Assembly (NCBI GenBank): GCA_902806565.1 | Contig: CADCXA010000036.1 | Location: 186,001-250,000 of the forward strand | Source: Hypoxylon rubiginosum | Taxonomy: Eukaryota > Ascomycota > Sordariomycetes > Xylariales > Hypoxylaceae | Length of the DNA: 64,000 nucleotides | Direction of reading: 5' to 3' | In this document: positions 55,682 to 64,000 of the stretch, piece by piece | Layout of the letters: the number at the start of each line of letters is the position of its first letter | Position numbering within the stretch: the first letter of the stretch is position 1 | Program-made: the position numbers and the translations under genes | The notes under the pieces: generated by a model | Told to the model about the DNA's origin: nothing | Seen by the model: the letters and a program-made list of their open reading frames with translations, nothing else | The model's database searches: none

Positions 55682-55691
55682 TACCTAGGTA
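55682..55691. repeat. TACCTAGGTA palindrome, site 4
   Basis: Perfect 10-bp palindrome in the 53-57 kb intergenic region, extended to CTACCTAGGTAG. Confidence 0.8.
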
Positions 55692-56209
55692 GGGAGGCAA
55701 CTTAGCAGAGGTAGGAAGAGATAGTCTGGAGTAGAGATACCTTATACATAATACATATACCGAGGTTGGCATGTACCTACTTACATACAAGTAGACACAC
55801 ATCCAGATACAAAGACGTGTGTATACCACCGTCAAAATGATGTATGGCTACGGCATAGTAAATCATACTGTTTAGCAATTCTAACGGTGCCGGAGCCAAG
55901 ATCCGAAGTCGAACGCCTACAGGCCGTGTAGAATCTGCAAGGCAAAAAAAAAGAAAAAAGAGAATACATACCTCTTATGACGATGGCGTGTTATCCTCCT
56001 TCGTTTGCTACCTTCTTTAACCAAAGAAATATCACAAAAAGGTGACGTGTGGTAGTAGGTACTACAGTCAGCAAAAAACGGTTCTAAATACCCCTATTCT
56101 TGGTGGGCCATACACTGCGGTCACCAAGAGCCATTTACTCGGGATGGATGACCCCCTTTTTTGAGGACCCTCTGATGAATATGCATCGTGATCTGACATG
56201 AAAGATACT

Positions 56210-56219
56210 TACCTAGGTA
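56210..56219. repeat. TACCTAGGTA palindrome, site 5
   Basis: Perfect 10-bp palindrome. A related AGCTAGGTACCTACC lies about 115 bp downstream near 56325-56340. Confidence 0.8.
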
Positions 56220-57123
56220 CTTGCCGCTTGTCCTGATAGGCTTATTCGTCAGCTGTTATTCCCCCTCACATCTCAGGTAGACAAAATCCTTGTGATGGTG
56301 TAGCGTAACGTAACACATATGTACCTAGCTAGGTACCTACCAGTTATGTAAGATGGAAAGAAGAAAGGGGGCGTATGGATTCGATGATGTATTGTCGTAT
56401 CTTCTGCTCCTCGCCACCGAACCCGCTGAGCTAGAATTCAGGTCTTTCTCAGCCCACCTGATCTAACTTGAGTGATGAAAGTCAGGTAAGCAGTTAGGAG
56501 TACCGCCATTAGCGGGCGAGCAGTATAAAGTAGTAGAAGTGTGCAATCTCTGGTCTTTTACTGGTATTTGCGCGGGTTGAACACACCCACGCCCCCCCCT
56601 CGAAGTACGGCTTTTAAGATAATAATAGGTGGTAGTAAAACGCAGAGCGATGAGTTCCGTGTATGTGCCACTTAACTAGACTTAAAAAATGGTATATTTA
56701 AGTAGCTTACGCATCTATTTTATCATGCTAGTAGTTTGACTCCTTTAATAGGCAGACTCTCGGTGAAAAGAAACTTCACCAAGCCATGAGGGCGAAATAC
56801 CCGATTATCAGAACTTATACTTTAAATCTACCTGCTTCCCACATGTGGGTAGTATAGTCGGTATCACTATTACATAACAGAGTTCATCATAAACAGTCGT
56901 ATCCAAGAATTTATATTAGGTACAGTACACAGGTAGTAACTACTAACAAGTATAGCAAGCTCGAAAAGCTCTAGGCACTCCCACTCGATGGCAGGAAACG
57001 CTCTAGGTGGTACTACTAAAACAAGGGAGCGAAGACGAGCTCTGCACCCGCAGCGAAGTAAAAAGTTTGGGAATCGTTATATCGTCGTGACTCGTACGAG
57101 GAAAACCAGCCGCAGTCGCGGCT

Positions 57124-58107
57124 TTAGTGCCGGTGAAGCTTGTCCTTGAGTTTCTGACCGATGCTCTTCTTGTCTTTCTTGTCGCCGCTAGCGCCGCCGC
57201 TGTTCTCGGAGCTCGTATCCGCAGCCACCTTGGGGCTGGTGTGCATACCCTTCTCCTCTAGCAAGCCTGTTATGATCCGGTATTAGCAAAACTGACCAAC
57301 CATACCTAGCCCAAACGTGGCAAGACAAGAAAGATGTATTAAAGGGGGTAGAGTAAATAAAACTTACGCTCAGCCTCCCGCCCGGCGCCAGGTTTCGTGG
57401 CGTCGAAATCGCCGCCATCGGCTTTCAGTCCGCTGGTCTTGACATACTTCTCGCCGGTGCCCTCGCCCTTGCTCTTGGCGCCGGGGCCGTCCTCGTCCTC
57501 GTCATCCTGCGGCGCCTCTTCCTTGCCCCCTGCAGCCGCCGAGCTTTCCTCCTCCCGGTTGCCGGCGTCGCCGCCGTGCTCGCGGGCGACCTCGTTGATG
57601 GGCTTGGGGCCGGGCCCGTCCAGCTTCTGGGCCTCGTTCGGGCCGTCCTCCGCGTCGTTGACGTCCGTGGGCGCCGACTTGGGATTCGTCTTGGGGTCTG
57701 CGGGGTCCCGCACGTCGTTCTGCGCCTTGCTGGTGTCGCGCGGCGTGCTCTTGGCCTTCAGGTCTGTTGACGGGTTGTCAGGCGTATCGTCCGCCTCGGC
57801 GGCTGTGCCGGTCTCCTTGGAGAACTTGGCTGCCTTAGTGTGATCACTTATTCCATTAGTCTCGCCGTTGGTTTCCGCCTTGGCAGCTTGGGCTTTAGGG
57901 TCCTCTAATTCTCAAAGTGTGTTAGTTATCAGTTTACTACCGCAGAAGTATGTGTGGAAGGATGCTCGTACCAATGTTGCCAGCGTCATAAGGTTCACCT
58001 TTGGAGGTATCGCCAGTGTGGCCAGAGATGGGTTCTTGGTTGGTCTGATTGCTCTCACCCCAGACGGCCTTAGTCGCGGCGGAAGCTATGTTGTTTATTG
58101 TCTCCAT
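57124..58107 (-). CDS. Hydrophilic disordered (LEA-like) conserved fungal protein
   Basis: Three exons, complement(57124..57266, 57368..57904, 57972..58107), 271 aa. Exon 1 encodes METINNIASAATKAVWGESN..., a conserved opening in filamentous fungi, and ends in GEPYDAGNI. Intron 1 (GTACGA...ATTAG) leads to EDPKAQAAKAETNG. Intron 2 (GTAAGT...AACAG) leads to LLEEKGMHTSPK. The rest is almost entirely charged or small residues (Lys, Glu, Asp, Gly, Ala, Pro, Thr), without membrane or globular domain. The C-terminus is basic (KKDKKSIGQKLKDKLHRH). Composition is that of hydrophilins/LEA-like stress proteins. The function is not known to me. A TACCTAGGTA palindrome is in its leader. Confidence 0.8.
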
Positions 58108-58135
58108 GGTGGAATTTGATATTAAACACAGAGGC

Positions 58136-58145
58136 TACCTAGGTA
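58136..58145. repeat. TACCTAGGTA palindrome, site 6
   Basis: Perfect 10-bp palindrome, extended to CTACCTAGGTAG, about 30 bp upstream of the start codon of the minus-strand LEA-like gene, so in its leader or core promoter. Confidence 0.8.
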
Positions 58146-58820
58146 GATTGGTGTGTACAGTACTATATATTGTTGGTGAGCTAAGGTGGTTTACTTGGCA
58201 GCTGAAAGGGACGAGAAGTATATTCTTGATCGTTAGGTCGTAAAGGGTCGTTTAGATCTGGGGAAACAAGATATAGCCAAGACCAAAGTGGTAGGGCAGG
58301 TCTTGGGTATGTATTATATGGAGATGCTGGTGGGTGACATGCGGTAGGGCAGAGAGTGGCCTACCTCTGACGTCTTCCATGATAGCTACGACAATTTCCT
58401 TGTAGGGGAAGGGTGGTCCGCTTAAAACGGCACGAGGTGGAATAGGAACAAAGAGATTTGCACCTTACCTACGCCTTACCTTGAACCTCAGTCTTGCCAA
58501 GGATCCTATTATTCGTTTCCTGGCCTTCACCGGCAAACACATGTGGCTTGACGACATAGACTTGAGACTTGAGCTGAGAATTGGGGCTTCGTATTGGTCA
58601 ACGCTGGACCTATTACACACGAATGCCATGTGCTACAACTGGGGAAATAGGTACTCAAGCAGTTCAAGATGTGTGGTATTGATCTCGATCTTTAGGATGG
58701 GGTTTCCAAAGAACATCCCCTACCAATGGATGGACAATGAAGGGCTCTTACGTACTGAATTCGGTAGGAGAAGATGCTTTCATGTAGGTGTGAGTGGTTG
58801 AAGCTTAGGCGGGGTTGAGG

Positions 58821-58844
58821 GGCAGCCTGGCAGCCTGGCAGCCT
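58821..58844. repeat. 8-bp tandem repeat (GGCAGCCT x3)
   Basis: Three perfect copies followed by GGGAGC. The unit is itself partly palindromic (GGCAGCC). Confidence 0.9.
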
Positions 58845-60075
58845 GGGAGCTAAGTGACGGGATGACGTTGGTGGGGTCAAAGGGGTTATCGACGTCATTC
58901 GTCATCTGTTATTGCGTCTCCAAGGTCGGAACCGTTAGGACCGTTTACAGCTTGCTCCTTGCTGCTTCAGAACATTATCTCAGCAAGACCAGGTAAGTAT
59001 TTCTATCTTGCCGGCTTCCACGTTTCACAATATGTCACTTGAATGACGAAGGCCGCCTAAAGAAATATCGGTGGTCCCGATACCATCCGGCCGGAAAACT
59101 AAGGCTGCATCTAATATACGTAAGTGCGGCTAATCTCTGACGTTTGGCCATATCTCGGATTCGTCCTCACGAATTCTTTGAAAGCGAGGGTCTAGGCAAG
59201 TTTTTTTTTCTTTCCTTCTTTTGCTCCCTTGACCGTGCAGCCGTGATGCTGTCACTTGCGGAGCATATCGGTCAATGCTAAATAAGACGGGAAAAATTGT
59301 CAAGTGGGCTTGTGTGAGTGCTCGATTCTCTCATCAGTCACATCATACAAGATGCATCAGAGTTTGACAATCATGATACTAAGTAGTTCATGGACTCTTC
59401 ATGATTATTCCTGAGAAGGATGGTCTTGTATTTGTTAGGGGCTCTCAATATGCCTGGATTTATTTTTAAATCAGCGGGTTGATCTGGTATTTTAGGGTCA
59501 AGCTTTTGCACATTTGTCGTTGACTCTCTCAACCCACCAAATATAACTGAGATGATAATGAGGCGCATTCAAGCCGGTAAACCAAGAGACTAGTATGATT
59601 CAATCATTCAGAATCATTGTTGATGGACACAACAACGAGCTAAAGCACAAGATCGTCGCGTCACCTTTGTCGACTATGGGTAAGTTGATATATAGGGGAA
59701 ACAGTTCTTTCAAGACTTAACATTCGAGAAATCCTCATACAGTAATTTGCTGCGTCACGTGTGGTTGGGGATATCCTCTTCCCCACCAATACCATCACCC
59801 CGGCGGCTATAGAAGGAATCAGGACCCTGGCATTGTGCATGTGCCCCAAGGTATTGGATCAGAGCCTACCATTGGTCTGATCTTACGACCTGTTGTGTAC
59901 TACTGATCCTTCGGCTTAGCGAAACAGCTCAACGGCCTCAGTGCTTATCTACTTAAATATGGCTGCCTATCCGTGCTCGATAACGAATATAGTCTTCCCC
60001 GTCTCAAGCTCGGGAATAGACATTGCCCGAGTCATGCCTTTTGGCTTGGTCTCCCGATAAAGCTCAGGCTTCGCT

Positions 60076-61386
60076 ATGCGCTTGGCTGCTGTCTTTACCT
60101 TCGTCCTCTCATGCGGCTTCGTCTTTAGTCGAGCCTTTGAGCAGCGCCGTCTAGTCGCCCCGGACAAAACTCAACATGTTATCGGCGGCGGCGCGTCGTC
60201 CGCCCAGCACAGACGTCCCCTGCCAATAACCTTAGCCCATCCGGAAGACGGTGGGTTCCAGACCGGATTCGTTGCGTTTGGCGACTCCTACAGCGCCGGC
60301 ATCGGCACCGGTTTCCACGGCAAGGAGGACGACTGCCGGCGCGGCCTGGGCGCCCACGCAGAGCTGATCCGCGCCGACCTGGAAGCCAGCCAGGGGGGTC
60401 CCAACTCCACCGCCTTCCAGTTCCTGTCGTGCACCGGCGCGACCACTCGGGAGCTCATCTCGGGCGGCCCCGACAGCCAGGTCGACGCCTTCAACGCCTC
60501 GCTCCCCGCCGACTTCGCGCTCCTGTCGGTCGGCGGCAACGACCTGGGCTTCTTCGCCGTCATGAACGCGTGCGTCTTCCGCTTCTACAACTTCTACTCG
60601 GGCACGTGCGCGGCGGCGCTGGCCGACGCGCGGGCCCAGATCGAGGGGGACGAGTTCGAGGAGCGCCTGCGGGTCGCCGCCGCCGAGGTCCTCGACGCCG
60701 TGCGCTGGGAGAAGCGGCCGTGGTTCTCCATCACGGTCACGGGGTACGCGCGCTTCTTCGACGACGCGACCGACGCCTGCGACGACATGAGCTTCGGGGT
60801 CTGGTGGGACGGCCCCAAGCTCACGAGGGGCCTGCGCGCCGAGATGAACGCCATGGTGCTCGCCGTCAACGCCAAGGTCCGCCGGACCGTCGACGCCGTC
60901 AACGCGCGGTTCACGAGGGACAAGCTGGTGTTCGTCGACTACGACGCCGCGTTCGACGGCCACCGGTTCTGCGAGGAGGGCGTGGCGGAGCCGGACTACG
61001 GCCGCGCTGATACTTGGTTCTTCCTCGTCGGCGGGCGGGACAATGCGCGAAACGGCACCGCCGTCCATCACCAGCAGTCGAGACACGCATCATCCGACCT
61101 CGAGATATTGGCTCCGAATTCCGTTTTGGTGGATCCGTCGTCGTGCCTCGGACCGGCACAGAGATCCGGAGACTGGGGCGAGCTGGCCCTGTGCTACATG
61201 GCCATGGCGAAGGCCCGGGACCCGAGCCTACGACTTGCTGCTGCTGCTGCTGCGCACGGGAATCTCGCCGCAGAGAACTCGATGTGGTACGTCCCGACGT
61301 ACTACGGCAAGACGTTCCACCCCCGGTCGCGAGGCCACGAGGCCATAAGGGATAAGATTTACGAGGTATGGCGCGGTTTGGAATGA
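60076..61386 (+). CDS. Secreted SGNH/GDSL-type hydrolase
   Basis: Single exon, 436 aa, with a signal peptide (MRLAAVFTFVLSCGFVFSRA, 1-20). SGNH block I is VAFGDSYSAGIGTG with Ser71 as nucleophile. The glycine/asparagine pair is in SVGGNDLGFF (Gly154, Asn155) with a preceding SCTGATTREL. The catalytic histidine is in TFHPRSRGHEAI near the C-terminus (His415 most likely). The usual DxxH aspartate is not obvious two or three residues before that histidine. N-glycosylation motifs and paired cysteines fit an extracellular enzyme. The family includes lipases, esterases and carbohydrate esterases, and the substrate cannot be told. Codon use is very GC-rich except a short less biased stretch at about 61040-61140, which stays in frame and needs no intron. 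Confidence 0.92.
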   Translation: MRLAAVFTFVLSCGFVFSRAFEQRRLVAPDKTQHVIGGGASSAQHRRPLPITLAHPEDGGFQTGFVAFGDSYSAGIGTGFHGKEDDCRRGLGAHAELIRADLEASQGGPNSTAFQFLSCTGATTRELISGGPDSQVDAFNASLPADFALLSVGGNDLGFFAVMNACVFRFYNFYSGTCAAALADARAQIEGDEFEERLRVAAAEVLDAVRWEKRPWFSITVTGYARFFDDATDACDDMSFGVWWDGPKLTRGLRAEMNAMVLAVNAKVRRTVDAVNARFTRDKLVFVDYDAAFDGHRFCEEGVAEPDYGRADTWFFLVGGRDNARNGTAVHHQQSRHASSDLEILAPNSVLVDPSSCLGPAQRSGDWGELALCYMAMAKARDPSLRLAAAAAAHGNLAAENSMWYVPTYYGKTFHPRSRGHEAIRDKIYEVWRGLE

Positions 61387-62066
61387 TTGGCTGACTGTTT
61401 TAGATTCGTCCGTGGTCTGTAAAGGGAGTTTTATCTGCGAGGTCGAGGAGGGTAAGACATGGATGCATTATCATAACGCCTACGTAGAGCGGAATAGGGG
61501 ACGTTTTTATTACAGCATAGCGGAGGTTCTTTACGAATGACTTTGTTAGAATGGCGGGCTATATACCCATTTGATATAATACAATTTGTATATGCGTTCT
61601 CTTAGTTGGAGTGCCTTGTAGACGCCGCCTGCCCAACAAATTTCTGTTGAAAGTATAGACTCCAGTCTGGATTTGTATGCGTTGTATTGTCATTAAACAT
61701 GCTTGATCGAGATGCAGGACTGAATTCGAATAATTTGAGCCTCCCTCCTCTTGGCCCGTATATAATCCAACTCGACTCGACTCGCCCGCCCGTGATGATC
61801 TTTGCCTTCTATCAGGGTTCCGAGCCGGATTGCTCTGCCCCAAGAATACATGTACCGAGTCCCTTGACAAAGGAGATCCTCCGTTCATACAAGGCTGCCA
61901 AATTTAATATGAAGCATGCCCTCAGACACAAAATTCCTCGTCCTCCATATAAGTCTTCCCAATTTGCTCTCTTTATTCCTGTCCTTTGCTTTCGACCTTA
62001 TCTCCCATCGTCATCACGGGCCGTACATGAAAATTCCCTTAGCACTCTCTATATCCTCTCCCCGCC
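61387..62066. other. Convergent intergenic region
   Basis: About 680 bp between the SGNH and Rae1 genes, AT-rich, expected to hold both 3' UTRs. No supported coding sequence, RNA gene or repeat. Confidence 0.5.
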
Positions 62067-63509
62067 TCAAGCCTTCCTAGGCGTGCTCTCCTCGAGCGAG
62101 ACCGGGTGCAGCGCGAGCCGGGTGCGGACGACCGGCGAGTTGGCGGCCGCGCCGGCGCTCCAGTCGTAGCCCGAGGCGTACGCGAGGTACGCGCCGTCGC
62201 GGCTGAAGGCGGCCGCCGTGATGGCGACGCCGACGCCGCCGCCGACGGCCGGGTACCCCTTGAGTCTGGAGTGCGCGGCGCGGTCCCAGAAGTGGAAGGT
62301 GCCGTCGGACCCGGCGGTCATGAACACGGTCGGTCGCACCGGGTGGAACTGCACTGCGTTCACCGCCCATACCTGCGTTGGCTGTTGCTGCTGCTTATTG
62401 GCGGCGGGTGGTGGTGCCGTGCGGTGGCATCGGAAGGTGAAGTTACTTTCGCTACGAGACGGGCGCGTTAGGATGAGAGGGAGGAAGAATCGATTGTGAC
62501 AGCGGCGTGGAACGTAAAAAGAGACATAAAGATAGGTAGCAAATAAAACCATACCCGGCAGCGACCTCGTCCAAGACATTGATCCCGCACCGGCCCTCGA
62601 GCCCGGCGGTCGCCCACCCCTTACCGTCGGGGAAGGCGGCGACGGCGCGGGTCTGGTACGTAAAAGGGGTGCTGACGGAGCGCATGATAGCGCCCGGGTT
62701 CCGCAGGTCGACCAGGTGCACCTGGCGGTCGGCCGTAGCGACGAGGAGCAAATTCGCTTTCGCGTCCATGGCGTACACGCGCTCGCCGCAGGCGACAGTA
62801 GCGACGGCGTCGCCGCCTCGGCGCCGCAGGTCCCAGTACTTGACGGTGCGGTCCCAGGACCCGGACGCCACGACGGGCGCGCCGGAAGACCCCGGGATCG
62901 AGACGAACCGCACGCCGCGTATCGGTTTCTCGTGGGCGCCGAGCGTCGCCGTCTGGTTCGTGGCGACGTGCAGGATGTGCGTCTTCGCGTCGGCTCCTCC
63001 TGCGACGACTAGCGTCCCGTCCTGCTCTCTCGTGTTAACCCTCTCTCGCCCCCCGTCCTCTATGAGAGCAGCAGAAGGTCTTCACTTACCTAGTTGGATA
63101 CCAACATTGGTTTTCTTTTCTTATGTATGTGGATTTTTGTTTTGTTTTTGTTTTATTGTCCTCCCATCCTCCTCCCTCTCGAGAGGAGAAACGGATATAT
63201 AAACAGCTACAAGGGTTAGAAAAGAAAAAAACTTCAACGACTTACCTCGGCCCAGTCGCAGTCGAGCAGCGGGCCGTCGGCGGCGAGGGCGGCGACCCCC
63301 CGCGCGGCGCCGGACCCGGCAGAGCTGCCCACGTCGTAGACGCGGACCTTGCCGTCCCACGACGCCGCCGCCAGGTGCTGGGCCGCCGGCGACCACGACA
63401 CCGACGATATGGTGTCCTGCGCGTCGTCCGGCAGGCTGATGTCCCTGGCCAGGGAGCCCAGGGCGGAAGAAGGGGATGGCTTGGTGGTGGTAGTGCGAGA
63501 GTATGCCAT
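62067..63509 (-). CDS. rae1: Rae1/Gle2-like WD40 mRNA export factor
   Basis: Three exons, complement(62067..62451, 62555..63021, 63246..63509), 371 aa, the usual Rae1 size. Exon 1 carries DISLPDDAQDTISSVSWSP and AAASWDGKVRVYDV. Intron 1 (GTAAGT...GCAG) joins CDWAE to DGTLVVAGGADAK. Exon 2 has ASGSWDRTVKYWDLR and the family motif for the middle blades (YAMDAKANLLLVATADRQVHLVDLRNP). Intron 2 (GTATGG...CGTAG) restores NVLDEVAAG-ESNFTFRCHR. Exon 3 has VWAVNAVQFHP, TAGSDGTFHFWDRAAHSRLKGYP and FSRDGAYLAYASGYDWS. This is a seven-bladed beta-propeller. Rae1/Gle2 binds the GLEBS motif of Nup98-type nucleoporins and functions in mRNA export and spindle checkpoint. Residues such as the AAANSP insertion near the end are atypical low-complexity additions. 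Confidence 0.94.
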
Positions 63510-63844
63510 CTTTGCTAGCTTATTGCTAGCTTAAGTATTTAATGAAAGAGCTTTGAGTGTTTGGAGATGTCAATGTTTAGAAATGCAAAGTTGGAGAAGG
63601 TAGGTAGGCATCAAGCTATTTATAAGCAACGAGTCGCTACACGATACGGTATGCGCATATGCGGAGCCGAATAATAAGCACCGGACCCCTGCTGTTGCCT
63701 TAGCCTCGTCGGGGTCCGGAGTTCGACAAGATGCTAATTCCACGGAATAGATACCAAATAGTTGAGGGATGGTATAGACAGTTCTAAATATTTTGGCTCG
63801 AATAGAAGAGAATTCATATACATGAACGCCACCATAATCTACCT
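63510..63844. other. Intergenic region
   Basis: 335 bp between two minus-strand genes, containing the Rae1 promoter and the 3' end of the sas10 transcript. No feature is seen. Confidence 0.5.
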
Positions 63845-64000
63845 CTACAGCTTGACACTCTTGATCAGGCCGGGCTTGATACCCGTCAACTCGCCGGCGT
63901 AACCGCCGCGGCCCTGGGCCTTGAACACCGGCTTCATGCTCCTCAGCTTCTTCTGCTTCTGCTCGTACGCCTTCCTCTTCTTCACTCTCGGGTTCCTCGC
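63845..64000 (-). CDS. sas10: Sas10/Utp3 SSU-processome protein, C-terminal fragment (runs off right edge)
   Basis: The last 51 codons plus TAG are visible: [20 protein letters not shown], then [20 protein letters not shown], ending [11 protein letters not shown]. The NPRVKKR...YxxxxKK start, YxGExTGIK and terminal KSVKL are the signature of the Sas10 C-terminal domain, which binds the U3 snoRNP region of the small-subunit processome (Sas10/Utp3, Lcp5/Neuroguidin relatives). The rest of the gene lies beyond the window. Distinction from other Sas10-domain proteins rests on the short visible tail. Confidence 0.82.
   Translation of the reverse strand, partial: ARNPRVKKRKAYEQKQKKLRSMKPVFKAQGRGGYAGELTGIKPGLIKSVKL

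Larger units (their letters stand above)
52946..57123. other. Intergenic region of 4.2 kb
   Basis: Gap between convergent genes (RasGEF plus, LEA-like minus). It contains the two 3' flanks, two TACCTAGGTA palindromes (55682, 56210), several related CTAGGTAC sequences (near 55241, 55264, 56331) and ATGT microsatellites. Only short unrecognisable open frames are present. The largest (plus, 54612-55106) is low-complexity and lacks an ATG of good context or a recognisable domain. No RNA gene is found. Confidence 0.55.
58108..60075. other. Divergent intergenic region
   Basis: About 2 kb between the LEA-like gene and the SGNH hydrolase gene. A GGCAGCCT tandem repeat is at 58821-58844. Only short open frames, none recognisable. 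A T-rich tract lies at about 59200-59225. Confidence 0.5.

Noticed and set aside
60232..61086. 284-codon open frame on the minus strand opposite the SGNH hydrolase
   Set aside because: It is a shadow of the very GC-rich coding frame on the plus strand, with no recognisable protein sequence.

Overview
This window is nuclear chromosomal DNA of a filamentous ascomycete (Pezizomycotina). Gene content, the form of several proteins and the intron style suggest Sordariomycetes. Introns are short (about 50-170 nt, mostly GTAAGT/GTGAGT...YAG), genes are monocistronic on both strands, and the proteins are typical of filamentous fungi. There is no viral, plasmid, CRISPR or prokaryotic content. I see no intact transposon.

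Left to right I support eighteen protein genes. They are: the 5' end of a Tea4/Bud14 SH3 polarity protein (minus, cut by the left edge); a (6-4)-photolyase/animal-type cryptochrome (plus); a small unrecognised single-pass membrane protein (plus); the MICOS subunit Mic10 (minus, two exons), divergent from the ribosome-biogenesis protein Urb2 (plus, five exons); a DUF4419 protein (plus); a GT25-type Golgi glycosyltransferase (minus); a Mid2/WSC-like cell-surface membrane protein (plus); a ClC chloride channel/transporter (minus, four exons); the NRDE-2 RNA surveillance factor (plus); a GH64 beta-1,3-glucanase without signal peptide (minus); a GPI-type GH16 glucanase/transglycosylase (minus); a C2H2 plus fungal-specific transcription factor (minus); a Cdc25-type RasGEF (plus); a disordered hydrophilic LEA-like protein (minus); a secreted SGNH hydrolase (plus); the mRNA-export WD40 protein Rae1/Gle2 (minus); and the C-terminus of the SSU-processome protein Sas10/Utp3 (minus, cut by the right edge). 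Most multi-exon models were built by hand from frame changes, splice signals and family conservation. All summed exon lengths are multiples of three.

The genes do not form a biosynthetic cluster. Loose themes are cell wall and surface (GT25, Mid2-like, GH64, GH16), polarity and Ras signalling (Tea4, RasGEF), and RNA or ribosome biogenesis (Urb2, NRDE-2, Rae1, Sas10). The largest feature is a gene-poor stretch of about 10 kb (39.1-49.0 kb) between the transcription factor and the RasGEF. With the 53-57 kb gap and smaller gaps, it carries microsatellites, a C-rich minisatellite and a recurrent 10-bp palindrome, TACCTAGGTA, found six times against about 0.06 expected by chance. A second repeat focus at 24.47-24.93 kb has a 31-bp near-palindrome, a pair of 77-bp direct repeats with a Pol III B-box-like core, and a 10-bp tandem array. 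I found no clear undescribed multi-gene system. The most unusual items are the palindrome family, the 77-bp repeat, the GC islands inside two genes, and the tail of the GH64 enzyme.
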